Shown: one piece after another, positions 12,151 through 24,776 of the stretch
How the letters are laid out: the number at the start of each line of letters is the position of its first letter
How positions within the stretch are numbered: the stretch's first letter is position 1
Assembly (NCBI GenBank): GCA_026874595.1
Contig: CM049314.1
Span: 8,422,729-8,486,728 of the forward strand
DNA from: Sipunculus nudus
Lineage: Eukaryota > Annelida > Sipuncula > Golfingiida > Sipunculidae
Reading direction: 5' to 3'
DNA length: 64,000 nt
Notes under the pieces: model-generated
Database searches by the model: none
Told to the model about the DNA's origin: nothing
Seen by the model: the letters and a program-made list of their open reading frames with translations, nothing else
Made by a program: the position numbers and the translations under genes

Positions 12151-13210
12151 CTAGAATATGGGTAGTTGACAAGCGACTATGTGTATCTGCAGAAATCAGA
12201 GTGGGACGGGTGGAGTGAGGCATGGATTAAATGGCATGGGGAATAGAGTGAGGTGTGTTGCATATTAGCATGGATGTCGGCAGCTTACACTTGAATGTAG
12301 GTTGTGCCACCTGTCATAAAATCGAGAAAGCTGTCCAGGATGTATAAACCTGCAAAATTTCAGGTGGATAAGTCAAACCACTGCTGAGATATGAGTGATT
12401 TTATCCCAAGGCAGATGAACAGATGGACGGTGTTCATAAATGGTTGCAGGTGGCGCCACAAGTTTTCCTTATGATGAAGAGCTATTTGAGATCTATACAC
12501 AAGCAAAATTTTGGCCCAATCAGTCAAACGGTTCCCCAGATATGAGCTTAGATGTCTGCAGAGTAAACGTGAATGTAGGTGGCGCCACCTGTCAGAAAAT
12601 CGAAAAACCTGTCCAGGATGTATAAACCTGCAAAATTTCAGGTGGACAAGTCAAACCACTGCTGAGATATGAGTGATTTTACCCCAAGGCAGATGAACAG
12701 ATGGACGCTGTGCATAAATGGTAACAGGTGGCGCCACTAGTTTTGCCTATGATGAAGAGCTATGTGAGATCTATACACATGCAAAATTTTGGCCCAATCG
12801 GTCAAATGGTTCCGGAGATATGAGCTTGGATGTCTGCAGAGTAAACGTGAATGTAGGTGGCGCCACCTGTCATAAAATTGAGAAAGCTGTCCAGGATGTA
12901 TAAACCTGCAAAATTTCAGGTGGATAAGTCAAACCACTGCTGAGATATGAGTTATATTATCCCAAGGCAGATGAACAGATGGACGGTGTGCAAAAATGGT
13001 TGCAGGTGGCGCCACCATTTTTAGTGTATGTTATAAAGCTATCAAAGGGCTACATTTGTGCAAAATTTTTAGCCTGATCGGTCAAACGGTTCCCAAGATA
13101 TGCGGGTTTATGTGTGGAAACAGACGCACAAATGGACGCTGGGCAGCTTCAGAGAGGTCAGAGGTCAACCAAAAATAAGGGCGCAGCAGTTCACATAGAC
13201 CTGATGATAA
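12151..13210 (+). mobile_element. Hairpin-headed element with 278-bp tandem core units, copy 1
   Basis: Homologous to 55847-56870. It begins CTAGAATA followed by a hairpin (stem 12157-12167 with 12175-12185, loop GACAAGC). The core is three units spaced exactly 278 bp (TGCAGG/AACAGG anchors at about 12444, 12722 and 13000), preceded by a partial unit. Each unit carries two GGTGGCGCCAC-type palindromes, about 130 and 148 bp apart. The palindromes are the full AGGTGGCGCCACCT at 12577-12590 and 12855-12868, and GGTGGCGCCACC at 13005-13016. The 3' end carries AGGTCAGAGGTCA (13155-13167). Frames of about 60 codons, one per unit, are by-products of the repeat. A terminal hairpin plus a core tandem array fits a Helitron-like non-autonomous element, but the class is inferred. 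Confidence 0.75.
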
Positions 13211-13830
13211 ACCTGATTCGCTTAAAATGCAAACCAAGTTTTTTCAAACAGTTGAAAGATATAGTTCGAATAATCTGGGAATTCTGCCTCTAAACATTGT
13301 GTCTAGATGTCTAGACACATTGTCTAGACCCCCCCCCCCCCAGCCAGGTCATATCTCAAAATCAGATATGACATATGTGACAAACATTGGTATAAAATTT
13401 GGTGATTATAGCTCTAGCCGTTTCTGAGATTTTAATTTTAGTGTGCTTTTTTGGACAGATGACTAAGTTCAACCTCCTGTAACTCGGCCAAAAATCTCTG
13501 AACTGGAACTATTCGAACAAACTTGAGAGAGATTGTTCCAGGGATCATTTCTGTGAAATATTGGACAATTTGGCTGGACAGTTTCAGAGAAGAAGATTTT
13601 AAAAGGTTTTGAAGCTTTTTCTCTATAAAATCTAAATTAATGCAGATACCCAATAATAAGCTCCAGGGTACCAAGTTTCACATGTGACTAATTCTTACAT
13701 TTAATTTGGAGCTGCTAGCTCTGACGGTTTCTGACTTACAGCCATGGACGGCAGAAAGCCAGCCCTGGATGGCGGACGGCTGATGGACGACACTGCGTCA
13801 TCACATAAGCTCACAGGTTCGCTAAAAATT
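13211..13830 (+). repeat. Probable second dispersed repeat with palindrome, C-run and GGACGG-rich tail
   Basis: At 13298-13319 there is a perfect palindrome: TGTGTCTAGA, spacer TG, TCTAGACACA. TGTCTAGAC then occurs once more, followed by a run of about 13 C (13329-13341). The last 100 nt (about 13735-13830) read ATGGACGGC...GGATGGCGGACGGCTGATGGACGAC...CATCACATAAGCTCAC. This resembles GGACGG-containing ends of common mollusc repeats, and the 541-632 end in this window. No coding potential. Confidence 0.5.
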
Positions 13831-16800
13831 AAAAACATGTATTTCATTTGCTAAAAGTATCAGCTGCATACTCTATTTAATTCTACAGCACTATATGACC
13901 AAACCAAACTTGTGGGATATTCAGGGTTCTAAGACATAAGTTTATATTCTTCAAAACAAGTGACAACCGCCTGAATCATGTTACAGTCATTAACCAAATT
14001 ATAAATAATAAACAATGAAGTGTCATTTGCACTGCAGCTAATTAACAATGCTACAAAACCCAGAAAGGGACTGTGTTTAGCTGTCAAATGCATTTGTCTA
14101 ATGAACAAAAGCACTTGGTTCTGGAGGTAACTTTTGTTCCGATCTGTCTTTGGCATCAATACTAATGCGCAATTTGTATTTTGTACCAATGGTAAAGTAT
14201 CATTTTTTCACATCCAATAATTTCATTAGCCGTGAAACTTTGCTGATTTAACACTAGGGTTCAGCAGGAATACCACCTGATCTGTCTTCCTACCTCGTAA
14301 TCTTCAAACATTCCTTGCCATTTTATGTTTCCATTTTATCAGAAATTGGTGCCTGATCAATTAGAGAAATCCTATTTTTTCATATACCTGCACTAACAGA
14401 AAAGAGAATATCTGCCACATTAAACGAAGCATTTATCTAAGTTCATCTATTTTATATGGCTCTCTAAATGACACTTAAAGATACCTAAACTGTAATTTGT
14501 ATTTGAAACATGTATTTGCAATCAGAAAAAGCTCATTACTACAAAAAGAGAGCAGTATATCTTATTATTATACCCACCTTTGGGTTCACCAAAATGGTTT
14601 TGTTAATGGTATAGTAGACACTGCAGGACCACAATCAGTGATTTGTTATATTGGGTGGTCATGTAAGTGGAGTAGTCATTAATTGGTGTTTCCCTGTATT
14701 TAAATGCAAGAATTAATACAACATAAATATATATCATGTAAATGCAAGATTAAATACCAATGAAAGTTTTGAATAATATATTTCATTATGAGTTTGATAA
14801 AATGAAACATTAAGGAACATGAATATATGAATACAAAGATAAATACTTGGAAAAAAGGCTTTAAGGAAACAATTTATTTTAAGAGAACCACATATAAGAA
14901 TCACTTAGTATTTAATGTAAGTGTTAATCTAAATATAGAAGTAAATCCAACATGCTGTCTAAATGCACATTGGAATAAAATGTGTCATACAGAAACATGT
15001 AGCTTAAAAGCAGGTTTGAATAAAATGTTTCTTTAAGAAACACACAGTGCCAAAATGCATCCCCACAGTCTGTACTTGTGGGGAAACCCTGATTAACCTC
15101 AACGTAAATTATAGTGTAACAAAGCAATGACAGTTTCGGGACCATCTTATTTATTAATCAAACAGTTTCCTTCAAGCCATAATGTCGAGATTATCTGCTC
15201 CTGATAATCAAAGCCTTCCCATCATACCCTAGTGATCACAGCCTCCTAGTGTGAATTGAGCGGATCAGCCGACTGATAAGCCGCATTGTGACAACCTCGT
15301 GGTTTCTTTCACCTTCTTCCCGCCAACATGGGTTCTGGCACTCCCTACACACTGAAGCCACAGGATCTCTTGTTGTGCAGCTAAGTTTAACTCCACAGGA
15401 TGGTAATACGAGAGTGGCGATTGCCATAATTGTGCATTGAAACCAATTGATGGCAGCCTTACAAGCCTGCACCAGTTCTAAAGCCCTGGTCCAAATATAG
15501 CAAGTTTCTCTCCATAAATCAAAGCTGCCTGATTGTTTATATCCAAACAAGTTCTGTGTGAGCAGAATCTGATCTGTATAACAAACCTGAAAGTACTACA
15601 CTTAGTTAAAAGAGTTGCTCTGAAAAGATTAATTCTCGCTTAATTGGGTTTTTCCAAACTACTTTAAGGACAAGGATAACCCAGCTCAAATGCATGGTAC
15701 TTTTCTTTTTAAAAAATGTAATCTGCATTTTATAAATGCAGATAGAAAATTTTAAGCAGTAAATTTTCAATCAAAGTTTCAGGAAATGTTTCAAATCTAA
15801 TTGGAATTCTACTAATTTTATTTTAAAAAAAAGTCTATTGTAAACTGGATGAATCTTGTATCAGCTGTCTTGAAACATGCAAACCTTTTTGAGATAAGAT
15901 ATCATGTCACAAAAAATTTAATGGTATGCAAATCTTCTAAAGATCCCAATTTCATCATGGACAGCCTCGATTTGACATCATCATACAGATAACTGCATTT
16001 CAAACTCAATTAATTCTCTAGCTAGTACTTCTGAAAAAGCTTATCATCTTTGTTACACGAAGGATGCAGATTGAGTCATCTATACACGGAAAAAAACTTC
16101 AAGATTGTCATATTTACAAGACACAAGCCAGACTAAGTCCTCTTTTCCTTACTAATAAGCGTATTGAGTCGTATTATTTCAGTGCAAAAAAGCCAGGCAT
16201 GAGGAAAACGCAGTTTGGTCGGTACCTTAAGCTTAACTAAGCTTATTGATTACATTAAAGGGATAGATTTTTAACTGCCCAATTCTCCATCTATTCCTCA
16301 AATTACATATGATGTTTGTTACTGCATCCCAAAGTGGCTTTTCTCATGACAGCACAGCCAAAGAGAAGTTAACGAAGCTCTCCTGTGAGACAAAATGTTT
16401 TATGCCCTGCAATCATTCTGAAATTCATCCTTGAGTACACAGGATGTATCATGGTTGTTTATGAAACCAGCTTGTCATAATGCCGCATGCCATAAGGCCT
16501 TCACTGAAGCAAATACCAGTTCAAGAAGAAAAAAGTGAAACTCAATTATCTCGCTAAACCTTACATTTAATTTACCTCAACAAAATCCGTTAATTACATT
16601 TCATGTTATATCTCCTCAACCGGATAATGACTGGGACTTACATAACTAATGCATTATAAAACATTCAACTTGGCTGATATTTACTCAAATATATGAAAAA
16701 TTAAAACTCTCAATATATTTAATCAATGCACATCTGATCTTTGTGTGTCAGGGAATCTGTGAATATCTGTTACCATGAATCTATCTTAATAAAATAATTA

Positions 16801-19800
16801 ATTTCATCACAAGTCTGTATTAAACTCTAATATTCTCACATTATACAAAGGTAATATTCCATTAACCTAATCAAGCAAATATATTTTTTTTAACAAGTGA
16901 CACAAAGTGTCATGAATTTTGCTTCTCAAAGTTATACGGATGCCTCACTGTAAGAAAAAATGAATCAATTAAAATCAAGTAAAGCACTGAGTCACTTTTG
17001 TTCAAGAAGGATGAAATAGCTTGATTTGAGATACAAGGTATAAATGTCATACTTTATTGATTACGACATGATGACACAGATACAGTACTCTTTTATTGAC
17101 CTGTCTCATTACTCCGGTTCAGCTGGGAATAACATGTCATAATATCAATATTTCATTACATGACATCTTGAGAAATGAATTATTCATTACATAACTTAGG
17201 GAGGCATGAAAGCCTTGAATTGATTTGATGCTCAGAACATGCAACAGTTTCTCAGAAATGCTCATTGACAGTCTTGTTTTATACATGTACCACTATTGGT
17301 CAACCACTGTGTTCTAGAAGACCTTAAAACACAAGTCTAATATCTTTACAGTTATATTTGAATTGATAATTTAAAAATATATAGGTTTATCTTAAGCACT
17401 CTAGCTATCCACTGAATTACAACATAATAGCAAATCTATTAATATTCAAAACGTTAGCGAGAAAGACAAGGGAAACATTCAGTAATATGATTATCCTTAA
17501 AGGCTTTGTATACACATATCTGTCAAATTTTCCCTACCAGTGCCAAATAGTGTGAAATAATGTGCATTTCACCAAATAGAGAGGCCACGGTCAAAAAGAG
17601 ATTGATGACATCTAATAGCCTACAGAGGGTAAGATCCCATGGTGTTTTTAACATTCTGGTGACAATGGTGAACATCATCAGAAACTGGTTTGCTGTACAG
17701 ATAATTTTATCTTTAGCAAGGTTAACAGTACACTGAAAGCAGACACCTTGTGCTGGATCTGACCACTCAGTCAAATGTACACTCATGCAGCTCTCTTTTG
17801 AACACTGACAGATGATCAAGCAAATGGCATTCCCAGAATGAAACCGGAATGGACAGCATTGTTAACCAGATGACAGGAACTAATTCCAGAACACTGCAAG
17901 TCTTGACCATGGCCTCTGACAAACAGCCTTGTCAACAGCACATGTTTAAGTGTGGTTAGTGCTACTTAAAATGTCATCATCCACAGAATGAGAGCCATTA
18001 AGTGGCCCCTTGACATCCATAAATGGCCTTTAACCATTGCCTGTGTGTGCTGCCTTCAGTCTTGATCTGTGACCTTGGCTTGTGGCTTCCACAGAGACAA
18101 GTGCACATTCAACTGCAGTGACGTAAATGGCTTTTTATTTGTCAAGACCTTTATACATTTAATAGGTTTTGAAAATTCAATATTAGCTATACCAGAACAA
18201 GGTTTAGGGTCTCATAATGGACATGGATAGAAAATTAATTATTTAAACTGAATTCTAATATACCCAAATATAACATATGTCATGTTTTATAATCCAACCA
18301 ATCATTTACAAATTCATTAATATATCTTACAGCTGTGTGATGTAATTGTAAATGAAAACTGAATGCAAAATTCCTTACTTGCCAGTCATACATCAAATCA
18401 ACCAATCGATCACCTCACCCTGACTGAATTTTTCCACTTTTCCATGGCACATTTCCATGAATTCTTCATATCAGAATCAGATCTATTTGTTCTCTTGAAT
18501 CAACATTTGAGACATGTCCATGAGTATTAATGTGTTTCTTATGTACCTCTGCAAAAAGTGGCATCTAGATGGGCTGGAATTATTCAGTTGATCACTAATG
18601 GCATTCACGTGATGCACACCACAACAGCCTGTCAATCAAACAGTCCAGTAATGGACTAGAAAAGTAAAGTGTTTCTTTTTAGGACTTTCTTGAGATATTT
18701 GTTAAAAATGTGAAATCCTTTTTACAGACCACTAAGTGAAACAAACCCATCTCCTGCAAAAATGATAATTTTTGGGCAATGCAAGTATATTTTTACTGGT
18801 AACAAATATCCAAAACCACCCCTTGGTAAAACTTTCAACTTGTAAATTAGTCAATAAAACAACTGCTTTTGGCACAAGAAGAAAGCATATCACACAGAAG
18901 ACTTTTAAGTAAAGAGATATATGTATAATGTTAAGATGTTTTTATACCACATAGACTAAGTAACTATCCCATATTTTGCCTGAAGAAAATCTTTTCTTGC
19001 ATCTGGCTCTTCTTTAACTTGCAGCACATTTTTTTTTTTCAAAGCATATCGCAAGAACTGATGCAAAAAATCTGCACTGGAGAAAATTTCCAACCCATTA
19101 GTGCAATTTGATTTGTTATCACTGAAAGCTGTCATGGTTCCTTCTTTAGCCACCCCACTCTACCATCTTCAATATTGGTGGTAATTAAATGCCGCAACCC
19201 CTGCATTCGCCAATATCTCATTACTTATTGGCTTCTATTTGGCACCGCATATAGTCATATACTCTACAAAAGTATCAATATTGTTTCCATTCTTGAAACA
19301 AAACAGCAAGCCCCAGGCTTTATACTTCCCATACTGTTCCATAGTATATTACCAAAGGCTGCACTTTCATGGTATATAAGCAAATAGAGCAGTTATAAAA
19401 GCAATCAGAAAGCACCCAGTTTAAGGGAAAAAGATCTCAAGCAAGTTGACTCAAGAATAAGGGTGGGCAAAGTAAATAGCTAGCAGCCAGGGATCATTTA
19501 AGAGGAAGAAAGTCACGTCATTTAGGTGAAAGCCTGCTATAAGATAAAAAGCAGATTTCTGAGAGAATATGAAATACAACATTTGTATGGCTGAAATATT
19601 AACTTTCTACACTGAATAATGGATTGCTACTAATACAGGAAAATCTTCTTGGAAATTTAAAAGAGCTTGCAACAACACATTAAGGATACAAATAAAGACC
19701 CTTTAATCAGCTGCCAGGCGGCCTACCAAGAAATAAAATTGACATTTTTCAGAAATCTGACCTAAATTAATGGTATTTTTTTTTACCTAAACATTTTTTA

Positions 19801-22800
19801 TATTAATATTTCACATCTGAGGATGCTTAGGAAATTATTTTGATAAGAAATTGTGATTACAATATTATTATCTTTATTTAACCATGCTTAAAAGAATCTT
19901 AAGAGAGACTTTTTGGATAAATCATATTGCATGTTTTTTCAAGTAAATTAAGGAGCAGATGTGTGAATTAAGCAATATCTTATTGCAACATATTTCAAAC
20001 AAAAGAGGCAGAGTATAAAATCAAAATGGAAGCAGGTCACGACTGCCATTATTGTGCACACTGATAACTAAGTTGATGGGCGGCCAATAAACTTCTCCTA
20101 TAAAATTAGCTAAATGTCGCAGTTTGTCATCATGAAAGCTTTAGATGAATAATTCAACATGAGAATCCGGTTAAATGTCCAAAATGGATTTTCAAAATAA
20201 TGAATGTCCTTAAAAAATATAAGGTTGAAATGCAGTCTGCTATCCCAAAATCCCAGTGCTAATGATACATTCATGTTTCAAGGCATAATCATTTAACTTT
20301 AAGTCAAGCAAGTAAAACCCACATATTCCAATGATAAATGGTTTTTCCCAATGGATATTTTATTATGATACACCACAGCAGACGACAATAGCAGACCTTT
20401 TCTGGATGTTTCCAAATGTCAAGAGTATTACCAACTTGTAGTGATTGATGCCCTCTAAGCCAATACTCATCAAATACAACTTTCTTACAAAAAAAAAAAA
20501 AAAAAAAAACACTGACATAGGTACCTATTTATATTTTTCCTTAAGCATCTAACCTGACTGGTAAAATACTTTTCTCTTGCTGGTGTCTAATCAATCAAAA
20601 TAAAACATATTCCCAATCATATCTATAAGACTGGGATTTAGCAATATGCTTGATTAAAAACTAGAACAGAAGGTGGCAATGCATCCAAATTACATTTACA
20701 GCAACATCATGGGAATGCATCACTCAAAATGAAAAATAATTCTTTTTTTTTTCTGCTGCCCAAATATTTAAGTTACACAAAAATACTGGAAGATAATAAT
20801 TTGGGTTTTCATTTTAAATACACAGAGAAAGCAACCAAAGATAAAAAAAGGGCAATAAATATTTCTTATGGCTGATAAAATTATATCAAATTGATCAGAA
20901 AGTTTTTCAGAATAAGGAAAGGGTAACTGTAGATAATAACATAAAAATGTTGTTCTTTCAGAATGGAATACTCAAAATATATTTTTCAGAAAATATAGTT
21001 TGTCGCAAATTAGAGAAATAGAAGGAAAGACAAAATAAAAAAAAAAAAATTTTCATAATTTTGTCATTCAGAAAATGTAAAATAATGATTTATCACATAA
21101 TCAAAAGATGGAAGAAATATTTATCTACACTTTTTTGGAACAGTTTAATTCATACTAAAAATATCCTCATTTTATCAAAATTCAACAAAATCCAAAATTA
21201 ACACTTGTTTTATTTTCTGAAGAACAGTACAGAAAAAATTAACATGAAATTAAAGAAATATTTGGAAAATGCTGAACTGTTAACATCCAGATAAAAAATA
21301 TATTCAATTTTATAGAACAGACTTCACACTGAATATATCATATACTAAATCAAAACAGAGCAAATCCCACAAGTTATACTTATGAAACATTTTGTAGGTA
21401 ATGTGAATACTGTGGAAACTTGATGAAAAGTGTTACCTCCATTTTGAAAAAAAAAATGAATATTTGTAACAGACAGAAGGATCCCTAATCAATATGAGTC
21501 ACTAGTTTAGCAGTATTTACACACAGGTTATCATGTATTAACAGCTTCCGGCCAAGATTAATGCCCACCACAGGTCCTGCCATCCAGTATAATTCTTCAT
21601 GTGTCTGGCCAAACAGAATAAAAGCTCGTGTTATCTGAATTTCCAGGCACTGCCGCAGACACCATAACAAAGTCTGTATCTTGTTTCTCTTCACTTATGG
21701 GGTGGAATATTAATTGTCTGTTGCTTTGCTTTAGAAACCTGTCAATCAGTCTTTGCTGTCACCTGATTTTTCCTTATAATAATGTACACTTTTTTATTTA
21801 ATTTTTTATTCTTTAAAAGGTGAGTCTAGGTAAAAGGCCTCAGTGAGGAATAACAATACAATATGCAATTATGAAGAATCATCAATTTTTTTTAGTTTTA
21901 TAAGGCAAAGATGAGAAAAAACCTGAACCTACACTGTGGTAAAGACGGAATGGATATTTGAGGTTCTATATGTCACCCTCAAGACTTAGAGTTACTGCAT
22001 GGTGTACATCAATTTATGGATATTCAACTCCAAAGTCCAAGGGCTAATCCAGCTACATCCTACATTTCTATGTACTAACATCTCACAGCTACAAAATATG
22101 GGCCTAAGTCAATCTGAGCATACAAGGTGTCATATAATGGCCACTTAGAAAGCATTTTTTTTTCTAATTGAATCTGTCACTGGTTAATGTGATAGTGAAA
22201 ACTTATGTAAAAATTATGGAAACAAAACTTTCAGCTGGCCTCAAGGAAACTAATCGCAGAAAAATGAAAGTCTTTTATCTGGGTAAAATATTGGTTGAAG
22301 CAAGTATATACCTTAAGTAACAATAGAATCTATAATAAATAATAAATATTGTATGATGTCTTCCCTCTGTATTAAGGTACTTACTGTCTACCAGAAACCA
22401 TAAACACAACTTAATATGTTTTCAAATGAAAAGTCTCTTACTCTGTATCAAAGTACAAACTGGCTTCCAGAAAACTTATACAGAACTTTATATGCTTTAA
22501 CACAAAAGGTCAATTATTTTACTTAAAGTAAAACAGTGAACAAGGGAGATTTTACAGAAAACATGGTAAATACAATTCACTGGTTTTCTTACCATATCAC
22601 TTCAACTGAAATATTTATAAATTTAGATATAATGACCTTAGTCACACCTGTCCACTGGGTAAAGACTAATAGGGATTCTATAAATAGTAATCCTCGAGGA
22701 CATGTCACTGGTCAATATCAAAGCTAAGAGGTCATCAGAAAAAAGTGCTGCATGACGTCAACAACAACGTCTTGAGTAAATCTTATCTTGAATATTAGGC

Positions 22801-24539
22801 AGATCATGTCTGACAGGAACGGCTCTTTCAAACATAATCACACCTCCACCGAAGACGGCATAAAAAGTGTCATCTTGTACATGGCACCAGTCGCATTAAG
22901 TAGCCACCGGTCGAACTCAAGATCAACCACTCCTAAGACTGGTAGTTAAAATGTCTGGTATAGATCGATCCGTCACTGTCAAGCTTGTTATCGTTTTATT
23001 AATATGCATAGTAAACAGCGGGTGTAAATTGAGAACAGACCACTGATCTTGAAAGTTCTATTCATAGCTTAGAAGAGTCTGAAGTGATAATATCACATAA
23101 TGCAGTTTTAATGACAGCTGAAAGGTACCATACAAAGCCACTTTCAATTCCTTACAGTGCCTTATGAACTCAGTAACAAAGCAGAATGAATAGAGGATGT
23201 GTTATCAAAGAGAAACCCACCAAACATTTTGCAATTAACTTCTTAAAGACTTAATACATACTGAAACTGACAATCCTTTCGTCAAAACTTATATCATGTT
23301 ACAAATAAAATGTCAGATGAGCATGGATTGTAATGTTCTGATGAAAGAGATGGTTGTCAGACCTGTAAACATGATCAGTTCCCAGTTGAAACTGAAAGTA
23401 TGTATTTCAAATGATAATTATAAATGAAATTTGAAATAAGAAAACCAGGGCAATTAAATAAGCAATCAATAGGAAATTAATTTAATCAACAAATAATGGT
23501 TCAGGATATTGTGTATATGAACAGGACATGACACAGTTATACAGACCATGAGGGATAAATGACAACATCCTGTGTAGCCTTTCACATTTTCTCAAATTCC
23601 TCCTGTTCTGCCAATGACAGTTACATTAGTACATTATGCTGGGAAGTCTCTGGTTTCAGTCCCTGTGGCCTTATGATATGTATAGTGACTTCTGGCAATC
23701 ATATGACATTTTAATTCTGTTCAGCGTATCTGTGAGTCCCCTGACCCCTGTTAGCTGGTCATGAAACAGAAGCCTCGGGCTTCAAATCTGCACATGTATC
23801 TTCCAGGAATTCTTCCCCACTTGGTGGGGCGACCAAGCTGATATACTGGTAGCCAGGTTGTTTCTTCTGCGTGGTAATCAGTTTGCTCATTAAGGACAGC
23901 AATGAATGCTTGCTGGTACATGTCATGTAATAATATTCACCTTCATTTCCATTTTATGCAAAAAAATAATGAGAGTACATCTGATGTGTACTATCTAATA
24001 TCCAATTTTCTGAAACTGTCACACAAAGCTGAAATAATGTGGCAAGTGAAAGCTTAACAATGAATATCTTTGGCAAAAAACATATTTCTATTTGGATATT
24101 CTGGAAATTTGGCCTATTTGGAGGTTTGATGCTGATAGAGAAGATGAAAGATTCAGACTTATTTCCTTCTAAACTCTTCAAGAATTTTTATGGATTTCTT
24201 TAAGTTTCTTGGGCTGGGTAATGCAGATTTGTGTAATATATATCAGCTGACAGCTGCTGGCAGCTCTTATCAGCTTGTGCCATCTTTATCTGGTGAATAC
24301 ATGGGAATTTTTTAAAACATTTTTTATTACTCTTTGAGATCTAAGAAAAATATCTAAGAATAATCTATAGGAAAGTGACCAAATGTCTTCCAGTAATTAA
24401 ATCTGTTATACATTTTCTCATCAATGCTTTTTTATTTGACAAAATTTAACAAATGTTTTAATAATTTTCATATAGATAAAAAAATTGTGATGGAAATTGA
24501 TACATAAAGAATAAGATGGTTAATGCAGACTTCTGATTT
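13831..24539. other. Intron interior, mostly featureless
   Basis: No gene recognised. A fragment at about 14610-14697 (GGTGGTCATGTAAG...GTTTCCCTGTA) resembles one end of a pogo-type MITE, but I cannot find its partner. A 76-bp tandem duplication with divergence lies at about 22365-22516 (CTCTGTAT.AA.GTAC at 22365 and 22441). A run of about 20 A lies near 20490. The minus-strand frame at 15236-15550 (104 codons) shows no recognisable protein features. Confidence 0.5.
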
Positions 24540-24776
24540 ATGAAAATCAGAAACTGTTTTCTTTTTTTACTAATGCTCATGTTAACCAGTACTTCACTTA
24601 ATGCTGGGCGCACCACCACCACAAGTGATCAATATCAATATACAAATAGAGGATCCAACCTGATTACACAACCAGGCTATGCAAGGTATTGTTCAACTTG
24701 GCCACAGAGATTCACTCTTGGTGAAAAAAAAATATATATTAATCCAATAAAATGCAACTGGTTTCATCTTTGGTAA
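24540..24776 (+). CDS. Hypothetical 78-residue peptide with signal-peptide-like start (weak)
   Basis: An ATG-initiated frame encodes MKIRNCFLFLLMLMLTSTSL followed by a Thr-rich stretch, then polar sequence with two Cys and several aromatic residues, to TAA. The start has the n-h-c layout of a secretory signal peptide, cleavable after about residue 22 (LNA/GRT). It lies inside the receptor intron on the same strand. I recognise no family, see no clear promoter or polyadenylation signal, and a frame this short is expected by chance in 64 kb of AT-rich DNA. Treat it as a candidate only. Confidence 0.12.
   Translation: MKIRNCFLFLLMLMLTSTSLNAGRTTTTSDQYQYTNRGSNLITQPGYARYCSTWPQRFTLGEKKIYINPIKCNWFHLW

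Noticed and set aside
12440-13178. Three consecutive 60-61-codon frames with the phrase MVAGGAT
   Set aside because: One frame per 278-bp unit; they arise from the tandem repeat and degrade in the second copy at 55847-56870.
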